The notes beneath the pieces were generated by a model. The model was given only the letters and a program-made list of their open reading frames with translations. It had not been told where the DNA came from and did not search any database. Positions 8,325 through 16,873 of a stretch of DNA of 64,000 nt are shown piece by piece (the first letter of the stretch is position 1; each line of letters begins with the position of its first letter). Source of the DNA: Pseudomonas sp. MM211 (GTDB lineage Bacteria; Pseudomonadota; Gammaproteobacteria; Pseudomonadales; Pseudomonadaceae); contig NZ_CP081942.1 in NCBI RefSeq assembly GCF_020386635.1, positions 2,728,001-2,792,000 on the forward strand, written 5' to 3'. The translations under genes and the position numbers were made by a program.

Positions 8325-9797
8325 ATGTGGCGTGAAACCAAACTTCTGCTGATTGACGACAACCTCGAGCGCCGCCGTGATTTATCGGTGATTCTTAATT
8401 TTCTGGGTGAGGATCATCTGGCTTTCGGCAGCAGCGACTGGCGTGGCGTAGTGGATCAGGTCGAGTCCAGCAGAGGCGTTCTTAGCGTGCTGCTCGGCGA
8501 GGTTCGGCTCAAGGGCGGGGCGCTGGATCTGCTCAGGGAGCTGGCTGCCTGGGACGAATTTCTGCCTGTACTGATGATTGATGAACATGCCATCGGTGAC
8601 TGGCCGGAGGAGTTTCGCCGCCGTGTGCTCGCGACGCTGGAGATGCCGCCCAGCTATAACAAGCTGCTCGATTCTCTACACCGTGCCCAGGTGTACCGCG
8701 AAATGTACGACCAAGCCCGCGAGCGCGGTCGGCAGCGTGAGCCAAATCTGTTTCGCAGTCTGGTGGGAACCAGCCGAGCCATCCAGCATGTGCGGCAGAT
8801 GATGCAGCAGGTCGCCGATACTGAGGCCAGCGTGTTGATCCTCGGCGAGTCAGGCACGGGTAAGGAAGTGGTCGCTCGCAACTTGCATTACCACTCCAAA
8901 CGCCGTGAAGCGCCCTTCGTACCGGTGAACTGTGGTGCGATTCCTGCTGAGTTGCTGGAAAGCGAACTGTTTGGCCATGAAAAGGGCGCGTTTACTGGTG
9001 CGATAACTACGCGTGCAGGGCGCTTCGAACTGGCCAATGGCGGTACGCTGTTTCTTGATGAGATCGGCGACATGCCGCTGCCGATGCAGGTCAAGCTGCT
9101 GCGTGTGCTGCAGGAGCGCACGTTCGAGCGGGTGGGTAGCAACAAGACCCAGAACGCCGATGTGCGCATCATTGCGGCCACGCACAAGAATCTTGAGAAC
9201 ATGATCGAGGGTGGTAGCTTCCGTGAGGATCTGTATTACCGCCTCAATGTGTTCCCCATCGAGATGGCGCCGCTGCGCGAGCGTATCGAAGATATTCCGT
9301 TGCTGATGAACGAGCTTATCTCGCGGATGGAGCACGAGAAGCGTGGCTCCATCCGCTTCAATTCGGCTGCGATCATGTCGCTCTGTCGACATGACTGGGC
9401 CGGTAACGTTCGTGAGTTGGCGAACCTGGTCGAGCGCATGGCGATCATGCATCCCTACGGGGTGATCGGCGCTGGCGAACTGCCAAAGAAATTTCGTCAT
9501 GTGGACGATGAGGACGAGCAATTGGCCGCTAGCTTGCGCGAGGAGCTGGATGAGCGCGCAGTGCTGACATCCGCTTCGTCGGGCATGGGCTCGCCGGCCA
9601 TGTTGCCGGCCGAAGGTCTGGATCTGAAGGACTATCTTGGCAACCTGGAACAGGGGCTTATCCAGCAGGCGCTGGATGACGCAGGCGGGATCGTGGCGCG
9701 TGCTGCCGAGCGGCTGCGTATTCGTCGCACCACCCTGGTCGAGAAGATGCGCAAGTACGGTATGAGCCGGCGCGAGGACGAGGCAGGGGACGAGTAA
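8325..9797 (+). CDS. fleQ: Flagellar master regulator FleQ (c-di-GMP-responsive NtrC-type activator)
   Basis: Sigma-54-dependent enhancer-binding protein of 490 residues, the top-level activator of flagellar genes and, in Pseudomonas, a c-di-GMP-sensing repressor/activator of exopolysaccharide genes. The start [13 protein letters not shown] matches FleQ and gives exactly the usual length; the ORF extends 10 codons further upstream without conservation. Residues 1-120 are a REC-like domain with no recognisable phospho-acceptor Asp. The AAA+ domain has Walker A GESGTGKE at 174-181 and the sigma-54 contact loop GAFTGA at 221-226. A Fis-type HTH ends the protein ('[21 protein letters not shown]'). 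No clear SD precedes the ATG. A perfect FleQ box lies upstream. Confidence 0.97.
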   Translation: MWRETKLLLIDDNLERRRDLSVILNFLGEDHLAFGSSDWRGVVDQVESSRGVLSVLLGEVRLKGGALDLLRELAAWDEFLPVLMIDEHAIGDWPEEFRRRVLATLEMPPSYNKLLDSLHRAQVYREMYDQARERGRQREPNLFRSLVGTSRAIQHVRQMMQQVADTEASVLILGESGTGKEVVARNLHYHSKRREAPFVPVNCGAIPAELLESELFGHEKGAFTGAITTRAGRFELANGGTLFLDEIGDMPLPMQVKLLRVLQERTFERVGSNKTQNADVRIIAATHKNLENMIEGGSFREDLYYRLNVFPIEMAPLRERIEDIPLLMNELISRMEHEKRGSIRFNSAAIMSLCRHDWAGNVRELANLVERMAIMHPYGVIGAGELPKKFRHVDDEDEQLAASLREELDERAVLTSASSGMGSPAMLPAEGLDLKDYLGNLEQGLIQQALDDAGGIVARAAERLRIRRTTLVEKMRKYGMSRREDEAGDE

Positions 9798-9887
9798 GCC
9801 ACTGGCCGACTTGAGAGGGTGGGGCGCGGCGATCTGCTGCAGCCCACCGACAACGTTTCCGGTATTGCAAGATTGCACAGCCCGGCA

Positions 9888-9901
9888 GTCATTCAATTGA
9901 C
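9888..9901 (+). promoter_or_regulatory. FleQ box upstream of fleSR
   Basis: GTCATTCAATTGAC differs from the FleQ consensus GTCANTAAATTGAC at one position. It lies about 54 bp upstream of the sigma-54 promoter of fleS, a suitable distance for an enhancer-bound FleQ hexamer. Confidence 0.78.
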
Positions 9902-9930
9902 GCTGATGACCTAAAAAAATCCCTATCTTT

Positions 9931-9956
9931 CTGAAAATAAAGACTTTTATTTTCAG
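9931..9956. promoter_or_regulatory. Perfect A+T-rich dyad overlapping the fleSR -24 element
   Basis: CTGAAAATAAA (9931-9941) and its exact complement TTTATTTTCAG (9946-9956) flank a 4-base spacer. The right arm ends inside the GG of the -24 element, so a protein bound here would block RNA polymerase. It could also be a weak A+T-rich hairpin. The cognate regulator is unknown. Confidence 0.6.
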
Positions 9957-9970
9957 GCATGAGTATTGCT
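9955..9970 (+). promoter_or_regulatory. Sigma-54 (RpoN) promoter of fleSR
   Basis: AGGCAT-N5-TTGCT, with GG at 9956-9957 and GC at 9968-9969 separated by exactly 10 bases, matches TGGCAC-N5-TTGCT at 9 of its 11 defined positions. It lies 53 bp before fleS. fleSR transcription is known to need RpoN and FleQ in P. aeruginosa, and a FleQ box lies upstream here. Confidence 0.82.
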
Positions 9971-10022
9971 ATCTCCTTGGCAAATGACTGTCCTATGACG
10001 GCTCGCCACGCGAGAGAGTGCA

Positions 10023-11228
10023 ATGAAACCAAGCCCGCATCTACATGCCCAGATAGAGTCTATGGCGCCCGCACAGGCGGAGCGTGTGGATCTTGAGCAG
10101 TCGCTGGCGTTGTTCGAGCAGATGTCGAGCCGGCTCGGTAGCTCTTACGATCTCCTGGAAAACCGCGTCAATGAACTGACTGGCCAACTGGCCCACGTCA
10201 GCGAGCAGCGCGTGCAGGAACTGAATGAGAAGGAGCGTCTTGCTCACCGCCTGCAGAGTTTGTTGGATCTGCTGCCGGGTGGTGTGGTGGTGATCGATGG
10301 GCAGGGTGTCGTGCGTGAGGCCAATCCGGTTGCTCGCGATATGCTTGGTGAGCCGCTGCTTGGCCGGTTGTGGCGCGAAGTAATTGCGCAGCGCTTTGCG
10401 CCGCGCCAGGACGACGGTCACGAGATTTCGCTAACGGACGGCCGTCGGCTATCGATTTCCACGCGCTCGCTGCAAGGTGAGCCAGGGCAATTGGTGCTTC
10501 TTACCGACCTGACAGAAACCCGTCGTCTGCAGGATCAGCTCTCCCGCCATGAGCGCTTGAGTGCCTTGGGGCGCATGGTCGCCTCCTTGGCGCATCAGGT
10601 GCGCACTCCGTTATCCGCTGCGCTCCTGTATGCCAGTCACCTGACTGAGCAGGTATTACCTGTAGAGCAGCAGCAACGATTTGCCGGCCGGTTGAAAGAG
10701 CGTTTGCATGAGTTGGAGCACCAGGTGCGCGACATGCTGGTGTTTGCCCGTGGCGACCTGCCGCTGTCGGATCGACTTTCCCCCAGCCAGCTCTTCGATG
10801 CATTCAGGCGCTCTGGAGAGTCGTTGGTGCAGGGGGTAGAGGTGCGTTGGCAGTGTGATGCTCGTGATGGCGAGCTGCTGTGTAACCGCGACACTCTGGT
10901 CGGTACGCTGCTTAACCTGGTCGAGAATGCCATTCAGGCAGCCGGTCGGGGAGGGCGTCTGAAGGTTCATGCCTATGTTCGTGGTGATGCCTTGCGCTTG
11001 TCCATCAGCGACAACGGTCCAGGCATCGATGCCGCGACCTTGGCGCGTCTGGGGGAGCCCTTTTTCACGACCAAAACAACCGGAACCGGCCTTGGGTTGG
11101 CGGTGGTCAAGGCGGTTGCCCGTGCACACCAGGGAGAGCTGCAGCTTCGTTCGCGACCGGGACGTGGTACCTGCGCACGATTGACTCTGCCGCTGATCAG
11201 CGCACCACCACTCTTGATTCAGGAATGA
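10023..11228 (+). CDS. fleS: Flagellar sensor histidine kinase FleS
   Basis: Cytoplasmic histidine kinase of 401 residues, class II regulator of the polar flagellum and phosphodonor to FleR. There is no membrane segment. The N-terminal helical part (to about 75) is followed by a PAS domain ('LLDLLPGGVVVIDGQGVVREAN', residues about 80-165), then the HisKA domain with the phospho-acceptor His191 in 'LAHQVRTPLSAALLYASH'. The HATPase_c domain has the N box 'LLNLVENAIQAA', G1 'DNGPGID' and G2 'GTGLGLAVV'. It begins behind a sigma-54 promoter and FleQ box. fleR starts 3 bases after the stop, forming an operon. Confidence 0.96.
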   Translation: MKPSPHLHAQIESMAPAQAERVDLEQSLALFEQMSSRLGSSYDLLENRVNELTGQLAHVSEQRVQELNEKERLAHRLQSLLDLLPGGVVVIDGQGVVREANPVARDMLGEPLLGRLWREVIAQRFAPRQDDGHEISLTDGRRLSISTRSLQGEPGQLVLLTDLTETRRLQDQLSRHERLSALGRMVASLAHQVRTPLSAALLYASHLTEQVLPVEQQQRFAGRLKERLHELEHQVRDMLVFARGDLPLSDRLSPSQLFDAFRRSGESLVQGVEVRWQCDARDGELLCNRDTLVGTLLNLVENAIQAAGRGGRLKVHAYVRGDALRLSISDNGPGIDAATLARLGEPFFTTKTTGTGLGLAVVKAVARAHQGELQLRSRPGRGTCARLTLPLISAPPLLIQE

Positions 11229-11231
11229 TCC

Positions 11232-12638
11232 ATGGCTGCCAAAATCCTGTTAGTTGAAGATGACCGTGCCCTGCGCGAAGCCCTGGCGGACACCCTGGAG
11301 TTGGGCGGTCATGACTATCGTGCGGTCGACTGTGCTGAAGCCGCGCTGACAGCCATTGCCGAGGAGCCATTTGGACTGGTGATCAGTGATGTGAACATGC
11401 CGGGTATGGATGGCCACCAACTGCTGTTGGTGATTCGCCAGCGGCAGCCACAATTGCCGGTGTTGTTAATGACTGCTTTTGGCGCCGTGGAGCGTGCGGT
11501 CGAAGCCATGCGCCGCGGCGCCGCCGATTACCTGGTCAAACCGTTCGAGCCCAAGGTACTGCTGGCACTGGTCGCACGGCATGCCCTGGGCCTTGCTGGC
11601 GGGCTTGAGCAGGACGGGCCAGTCGCTCGAGAACCGGCCAGCCTGCAGTTATTGGAGTTAGCTGCGCGGGTGGCTCGCAGCGATTCCACTGTGCTGATCA
11701 CCGGCGAGTCGGGTACCGGCAAAGAGGTGCTGGCACGTTACCTCCATCAGCAGTCCCCGCGATCAACTGGGCCGTTCGTTGCCATCAACTGCGCGGCGAT
11801 TCCGGACAACATGCTAGAGGCCACGCTATTTGGGCATGAGAAAGGCGCATTCACCGGTGCCGTAGCCAGTGCGCCAGGCAAGTTCGAGATGGCCGAAGGC
11901 GGCACCATTCTGCTCGACGAGATTTCCGAAATGCCCCTCGCTCTGCAGGCCAAGCTATTGCGTGTGCTGCAGGAGCGTGAGGTCGAACGGGTCGGGGCGC
12001 GTAAACCGATTAGCCTGGATATTCGAGTGCTGGCGACCAGCAACCGTGATTTGGCGGCGGAGGTTGCGGCAGGGCGCTTTCGTGAGGATCTATTCTATCG
12101 GTTATCTGTCTTCCCGCTGGCCTGGCGCCCCCTGCGTGAGCGCCCGGCGGATATCCTGCCGCTGGCCGAACGTCTGCTGAACAAATACGTACGCAAGATG
12201 AACCTCGCACCGCTACGCCTTTCCGCTCAAGCGGTCGCCTGTCTAACGAGCCATGCCTGGCCGGGCAACGTGCGTGAGCTGGACAATGCCATCCAGCGTG
12301 CGGTCATCCTCCAGCAGAATGGGGTTATCGAGCCTCATGATCTTTGTCTGACTGCGCCGATTGGCTTTGCCCCGATGGCTCAAGCAGCGCAGCCACTGGC
12401 TGTGGTGTCTGCTATGGCTGCAGTGCCGCTATCGGAACCCGCAATGATGGATGGTGCGTTGGGAGAAGATCTGCGGCGCCGCGAGTACCAGGTGATCATC
12501 GACACCTTGCGCGCCGAGCGAGGCCGTCGCAAGGAGGCCGCCGAGAGGCTGGGCATCAGCCCTCGTACTTTGCGCTACAAGCTGGCGCAGATGCGCGATG
12601 CCGGGATGGATGTCGAAGCTTATCTTTACGCAAGCTAA
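11232..12638 (+). CDS. fleR: Flagellar response regulator FleR (NtrC family)
   Basis: Sigma-54 activator of 468 residues that turns on class III flagellar (hook, basal body, filament-cap) genes when phosphorylated by FleS. The REC domain has an intact acidic pocket (E9 D10 D11) and phospho-acceptor Asp53 in 'VISDVNMPGMDG'. The AAA+ domain has Walker A GESGTGKE at 158-165 and GAFTGA at 205-210. The C-terminal Fis-type HTH reads 'KEAAERLGISPRTLRYKLA'. In P. aeruginosa fliE follows fleR; here the next 550 bases hold only repeats and a tRNA gene, so the rest of the flagellar cluster must lie elsewhere. Confidence 0.96.
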   Translation: MAAKILLVEDDRALREALADTLELGGHDYRAVDCAEAALTAIAEEPFGLVISDVNMPGMDGHQLLLVIRQRQPQLPVLLMTAFGAVERAVEAMRRGAADYLVKPFEPKVLLALVARHALGLAGGLEQDGPVAREPASLQLLELAARVARSDSTVLITGESGTGKEVLARYLHQQSPRSTGPFVAINCAAIPDNMLEATLFGHEKGAFTGAVASAPGKFEMAEGGTILLDEISEMPLALQAKLLRVLQEREVERVGARKPISLDIRVLATSNRDLAAEVAAGRFREDLFYRLSVFPLAWRPLRERPADILPLAERLLNKYVRKMNLAPLRLSAQAVACLTSHAWPGNVRELDNAIQRAVILQQNGVIEPHDLCLTAPIGFAPMAQAAQPLAVVSAMAAVPLSEPAMMDGALGEDLRRREYQVIIDTLRAERGRRKEAAERLGISPRTLRYKLAQMRDAGMDVEAYLYAS

Positions 12639-12743
12639 GTGCGAGTAAAGCGCCACTGTTACGCGGTCTGAACAAGGTGATACCCAGAAGGCGTTCTGAA
12701 AGCCTGCCTTGATCCAGCTTGGACTCTACGGCGGCTATCGCTT

Positions 12744-12810
12744 GGTGGGTTACGCGCCGCGCCGAGAGTGTAGTGCTTGAGATGACCAGGGCCGGCGGCG
12801 CTAACCCACC
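12744..12810. repeat. REP/MITE-like palindromic intergenic repeat
   Basis: GGTGGGTTACGCGCCGC (12744-12760) is answered by GCGGCGCTAACCCACC (12795-12810), an inverted repeat that is perfect apart from one missing base. This GGTGGGTTA...TAACCCACC pattern recurs in Pseudomonas intergenic regions (from memory). No ORF lies inside it. The rest of 12639-12894 shows no gene. Confidence 0.6.
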
Positions 12811-12894
12811 CTACGTTTGTGCATGCCTGGAAGTCCGTTATCGAGAAATCCAGCGGGTACAAAAAGCTCCGGTTTTCACCGAGGCTTTCGAATT

Positions 12895-13191
12895 TGGCTC
12901 CACGACCTGGACGCGACAGCGCAGCTGAACGCGCTTCTGCGCGGCCCCGAAGGGGTGAGCGCAGCGAATAACCTGGGACGCAGTCCCTGGTGAGAGTCCG
13001 CAGGCAATAAAAAACCTGGCCTATCGACCGGGTTTCTTGAGTTTGGCTCCACGACCTGGACTCGACAGCGCAGCTGAACGCGCTTTAGCGCGGCCCCGAA
13101 GGGGGAGCGTAGCGAATAACCTGGGACGCAGTCCCTGGTGAGAGTCCGCAGGCAATAAAAAACCCGGCCTATCGACCGGGTTTCTTGAATT
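12895..13191 (-). repeat. Tandem repeat derived from the 3' end and terminator of tRNA-Asn
   Basis: Two units of 149 and 148 bp (12895-13043 and 13044-13191) each begin, as written on the plus strand, with the last 22 bases of tRNA-Asn including CCA. The copy at 13044 is identical to the gene over those 22 bases; the copy at 12895 has one mismatch. About 125 bp of shared sequence follows, ending in a hairpin plus T-run equal to the tRNA terminator. The units differ from each other at only a few positions. They can arise by unequal exchange or by repeated integration at the tRNA 3' end. No integrase gene is nearby. Confidence 0.8.
13157..13183 (-). terminator. Rho-independent terminator of tRNA-Asn
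   Basis: Read on the minus strand, AAACCCGG (13183-13176) pairs with CCGGGTTT (13167-13160) and runs into TTTTTT (13162-13157). A copy with one changed base lies at about 13009-13035 in the upstream repeat unit, and a more diverged one at about 12861-12890. Confidence 0.83.
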
Positions 13192-13266
13192 TGGCTCCAC
13201 GACCTGGACTCGAACCAGGACCCAATGATTAACAGTCATTTGCTCTACCAACTGAGCTATCGCGGA
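13192..13266 (-). tRNA. tRNA-Asn (GTT anticodon)
   Basis: The complement folds as a 75-nt tRNA with encoded CCA: acceptor TCCGCGA/TCGTGGA, D arm GCTC AGTTGGTA GAGC, anticodon loop CTGTTAA (anticodon GTT), and T arm CCTGG TTCGAGT CCAGG. In P. aeruginosa a tRNA-Asn also lies next to tyrB and uvrB (from memory). The 3' end is duplicated downstream. Confidence 0.97.
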
Positions 13267-13333
13267 ACAGCGACGCGTATCCTACTGATTACGAAGGGGA
13301 AGTCAAGCATCTGCCGGCTTCCCCTGCATCCAC

Positions 13334-14530
13334 TCAAAGCACTTCGGCGATAGCCTTGGTGACGACTGGCAGATTGCGAGTGTTCAGTGCGGCCACGCAG
13401 ATGCGGCCGGTACCCACGGCGTAGATGCCGAACTCACTGCGCAGGCGTTCGACCTGCTCGGTGGTCAGCCCGGAGTAGGAGAACATGCCGCGCTGTTCGG
13501 CGACGAAGCCGAAGTCACGCTTGGCGTTCAGGGCTGCCAGTTGTTCGACCATGGCCAGGCGCATGGTGCGGATGCGATCGCGCATTTCACCCAGTTCGGT
13601 TTCCCACATCACGCGCAGCTCAGGGCTGTTGAGTACGGCAGCGACTACGCTGGCGCCATGGGTCGGCGGGTTGGAGTAGTTGGTGCGAATTACGCGTTTG
13701 ACCTGCGACAGCACGCGGCCGGTCTCTTCCTGGTCGACGGTGACGATGGTCAGGGCGCCGACACGCTCGCCATACAGCGAGAAGGATTTGGAGAACGAGC
13801 TGGAGACGAAGAAGGTCAGGCCAGATTGGGCGAACAAACGCACCGCGGCGGCGTCTTCTTCAATACCGTCGCCGAAACCCTGGTAGGCGATATCGAGGAA
13901 GGGCACATGTTCGCGCTCGCGCACGATTTCCAGCACGGCTTGCCAGTCTTCAGGCGTCAGGTCGACGCCGGTAGGGTTGTGGCAGCAGGCGTGCAGGACG
14001 ACGATGGAGCGGGCCGGCAGGTTCTTCAGGTCTTCGAGCAGGCCGCCACGGTTGACGCCATTGCTGAAGGCGTCGTAGTAACGGTAATTGCGTACCGGGA
14101 AACCAGCGGTTTCGAACAGCGCGCGGTGGTTTTCCCAGCTCGGGTCGCTGATGGCGACGGTCGCGTCAGGCAGCAGGCGCTTGAGAAAATCAGCGCCGGT
14201 TTTCAGAGCGCCGGTGCCGCCGATGGCCTGGGTGGTGATCACGCGGCCTTGCTGGATCAGCGGCGAGTCGCGGCCCAGCAGCAGCGTCTGCACGGCCTTG
14301 TCGTAGGCAGCGATGCCTTCGATCGGCAGGTAGCCACGGGGCGCGTGGGCGGCGGTCAAGGCGGTTTCCGCTTCGATCACGGCACGCAGCAGGGGAATGC
14401 GACCTTCTTCGTTGGTGTAGACACCCACGCCAAGGTTGACCTTGTCAGTGCGTGTATCGGCGTTGAATGCTTCGTTGAGGCCCAGGATAGGATCGCGCGG
14501 AGCCATTTCGACGGCGGAGAACAGACTCAT
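13334..14530 (-). CDS. tyrB: Aromatic amino acid aminotransferase (aspartate aminotransferase family I)
   Basis: PLP-dependent aminotransferase of 398 residues that interconverts aromatic amino acids or aspartate with their 2-oxo acids. The substrate-binding start 'VNLGVGVYTNEEGRIPLL', the 'CCHNPTG' loop and the Schiff-base Lys248 in 'SSSFSKSFSLYGERVG' are all present, and the C-terminal Arg region 'GRICVAALN' carries the carboxylate-binding Arg. Length fits the AspC/TyrB branch. It is divergent from uvrB, an arrangement also found in P. aeruginosa (PA3139/uvrB, from memory). Distinguishing TyrB from AspC needs a phylogeny. Confidence 0.9.
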   Translation of the reverse strand: MSLFSAVEMAPRDPILGLNEAFNADTRTDKVNLGVGVYTNEEGRIPLLRAVIEAETALTAAHAPRGYLPIEGIAAYDKAVQTLLLGRDSPLIQQGRVITTQAIGGTGALKTGADFLKRLLPDATVAISDPSWENHRALFETAGFPVRNYRYYDAFSNGVNRGGLLEDLKNLPARSIVVLHACCHNPTGVDLTPEDWQAVLEIVREREHVPFLDIAYQGFGDGIEEDAAAVRLFAQSGLTFFVSSSFSKSFSLYGERVGALTIVTVDQEETGRVLSQVKRVIRTNYSNPPTHGASVVAAVLNSPELRVMWETELGEMRDRIRTMRLAMVEQLAALNAKRDFGFVAEQRGMFSYSGLTTEQVERLRSEFGIYAVGTGRICVAALNTRNLPVVTKAIAEVL

Positions 14531-14582
14531 GAGGGCGGCAGCTCTGTAGTGAGGGTGGGTTTAGAAACGGATTTACGTTCTT

Positions 14583-14723
14583 AGAACCTGTTCATGATCT
14601 GCTGTGCGTCGGCCCTGCGGCGTTAAAAACAGGCTCGGAATGCTCATTTACACCAGTAAACTCCGCTTCCTCGCCTGTTTTTGCCTTGCATGGCTCTAGC
14701 TCGCTAGATCGTGAACACGTTCT
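14583..14723. mobile_element. 141-bp MITE-like palindromic element
   Basis: The ends AGAACCTGTTCATGATCT and AGATCGTGAACACGTTCT are inverted repeats matching at 16 of 18 positions. Inside, the segment around 14625-14690 is a second, long imperfect palindrome: AAAAACAGGC near 14624 mirrors GCCTGTTTTT near 14673. It encodes nothing. It looks like a non-autonomous element or structured repeat; I recall similar copies in other Pseudomonas genomes. It occupies most of the 327-base gap between tyrB and uvrB. Confidence 0.7.
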
Positions 14724-14857
14724 TAGCAACCCCGGCAACTGAGACTAGGGGTTGCGCAAGCGGGCCGTTAGTATAGCGGCCCATATTCTGTGTCGCGACA
14801 GCGTACACCAGGTATGACGCCAGCTCTTTCGCGGCGTCACAGCCTTTTGAGGTATTT

Positions 14858-16873
14858 ATGTCCGAGTTCCAACTGGTCACCCGTTTCCAGCCAGCCGGCG
14901 ATCAGCCCGAGGCGATCCGGCAGATGATCGAGGGCCTGGAGGCAGGCCTGTCGCACCAGACGCTGCTCGGCGTGACGGGCTCCGGCAAGACCTTCAGCAT
15001 CGCCAACGTGATCGCCAAGGTGCAGCGACCTACGCTGGTGCTGGCGCCGAACAAGACCCTGGCGGCACAGCTGTATGGCGAGTTCAAGTCGTTCTTCCCG
15101 AACAACGCGGTGGAGTACTTCGTCTCCTACTACGACTACTACCAGCCCGAGGCCTATGTGCCGTCGTCGGACACCTTCATCGAGAAGGATGCGTCGATCA
15201 ACGACCACATCGAGCAGATGCGTCTGTCGGCGACCAAGGCGCTGATCGAGCGCAAGGACGTCATCGTGGTCTGCACCGTCTCCTCGATCTACGGCCTGGG
15301 CAGCCCCGAGGAGTACCTGAAAATGGTGCTGCACCTCGACCGCGGCGACAAGATGGATCAGCGTGCGCTGCTGCGCCGCCTGGCAGAGTTGCAATACACG
15401 CGCAACGACATGGATTTCGCCCGTGCGACCTTTCGGGTGCGTGGCGATGTGATTGACGTCTTTCCGGCCGAATCCGACCTCGAGGCTATCCGCATCGAGC
15501 TGTTCGATGACGAGGTCGAGAACATTAGCGCCTTCGATCCGCTGACCGGCGAGGTGATCAGCCGTCTGCCGCGTTTCACCTTCTACCCCAAGAGCCACTA
15601 CGTGACGCCCCGCGACACGCTGCTCGAGGCGATGGAGAATATCAAGGTCGAGCTCAAGGAGCGTCTGGACTACCTGCGCGGCGCCAACAAACTGGTAGAA
15701 GCCCAGCGCCTCGAACAGCGCACCCGCTTCGATCTGGAGATGATCCTCGAGCTGGGTTACTGCAACGGCATTGAAAACTACTCCCGCTATCTCTCCGGAC
15801 GCGATTCGGGCGCGCCGCCACCGACGCTCTATGACTATTTGCCTGCCGAAGCCCTGCTGGTGATCGACGAATCCCACGTCAGCGTGCCGCAGGTCGGCGC
15901 CATGTACAAAGGCGACCGCTCGCGTAAGGAAACCTTGGTCGAGTACGGCTTCCGCCTGCCTTCCGCGTTGGATAACCGGCCGATGCGTTTTGAGGAGTGG
16001 GAAGCGGCCAGCCCGCAGACCATCTTCGTTTCTGCGACCCCAGGCCCTTACGAGGCCGACCATGCGGGGCGAGTGATTGAGCAGGTGGTGCGGCCTACGG
16101 GGCTGGTCGATCCGCAGATCGAGGTGCGTCCGGCACGCACCCAGGTCGATGATCTGTTGTCCGAAATCGGCAAGCGTGTTGCCCTGGAAGAGCGCGTACT
16201 GGTGACCACATTGACCAAGCGCATGGCCGAAGATCTGACCGACTACCTGGGTGATCACGGGGTTCGGGTGCGTTATTTGCACTCGGATATCGACACGGTG
16301 GAGCGCGTCGAGATCATTCGTGATCTGCGCATTGGTACTTTTGACGTGCTGGTGGGCATCAACCTGCTGCGCGAAGGCCTGGATATGCCCGAGGTGTCGC
16401 TGGTGGCGATCCTCGATGCGGATAAGGAGGGTTTCCTGCGTTCCGAGCGTTCGTTGATTCAGACCATCGGTCGTGCCGCCCGTAACCTCAATGGTCGCGC
16501 CATCCTCTATGCGGATCGCATGACCGGCTCCATGGAGCGCGCCATCGGCGAGACCGAGCGTCGCCGGGATAAGCAGATTGCCTTCAACGAAGCGAATGGC
16601 ATCGTGCCCAAGGGGGTATTCAAGGACGTTAAGGACATTCTCGAAGGTGCGGTAGTGCCCGGTGCCCGCAGCAAAAAGCGCAAGGGCATGGCCAAGGCTG
16701 CCGAGGAGAGCGCCCGTTACGAAGCCGAGCTGCGTTCGCCCTCGGAAATCACCAAGCGTATTCGTCAGCTGGAAGAGAAGATGTATCAACTGGCGCGTGA
16801 TCTGGAGTTCGAGGCCGCCGCGCAAATGCGCGACGAAATCCAGAAGATGCGTGAACGGTTATTGGCGTTATGA
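14858..16873 (+). CDS. uvrB: Excinuclease ABC subunit B
   Basis: UvrB of 671 residues, the DNA-damage verification helicase of nucleotide excision repair that loads with UvrA and recruits UvrC. Walker A GVTGSGKT occurs at 38-45. The damage-probing beta-hairpin region contains '[18 protein letters not shown]' (about 95-115). Helicase motifs such as '[13 protein letters not shown]' and the arginine-finger segment 'QTIGRAARN' are present, and the UvrC-binding UVR motif ends the protein. TGAGGT at 14848-14853 supports the ATG. The stop overlaps the next gene's start (ATGA), so the two are coupled. Confidence 0.97.
   Translation: MSEFQLVTRFQPAGDQPEAIRQMIEGLEAGLSHQTLLGVTGSGKTFSIANVIAKVQRPTLVLAPNKTLAAQLYGEFKSFFPNNAVEYFVSYYDYYQPEAYVPSSDTFIEKDASINDHIEQMRLSATKALIERKDVIVVCTVSSIYGLGSPEEYLKMVLHLDRGDKMDQRALLRRLAELQYTRNDMDFARATFRVRGDVIDVFPAESDLEAIRIELFDDEVENISAFDPLTGEVISRLPRFTFYPKSHYVTPRDTLLEAMENIKVELKERLDYLRGANKLVEAQRLEQRTRFDLEMILELGYCNGIENYSRYLSGRDSGAPPPTLYDYLPAEALLVIDESHVSVPQVGAMYKGDRSRKETLVEYGFRLPSALDNRPMRFEEWEAASPQTIFVSATPGPYEADHAGRVIEQVVRPTGLVDPQIEVRPARTQVDDLLSEIGKRVALEERVLVTTLTKRMAEDLTDYLGDHGVRVRYLHSDIDTVERVEIIRDLRIGTFDVLVGINLLREGLDMPEVSLVAILDADKEGFLRSERSLIQTIGRAARNLNGRAILYADRMTGSMERAIGETERRRDKQIAFNEANGIVPKGVFKDVKDILEGAVVPGARSKKRKGMAKAAEESARYEAELRSPSEITKRIRQLEEKMYQLARDLEFEAAAQMRDEIQKMRERLLAL

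Noticed and set aside
13541..14584. A 347-codon open frame on the plus strand across the tyrB gene
   Set aside because: It is antisense to a clear aminotransferase gene with intact motifs; long antisense frames are expected in G+C-rich DNA, and its residue composition shows no domain.
14837..16825. A 662-codon open frame opposite uvrB
   Set aside because: Antisense shadow of uvrB created by codon bias; no recognisable motif and no SD.
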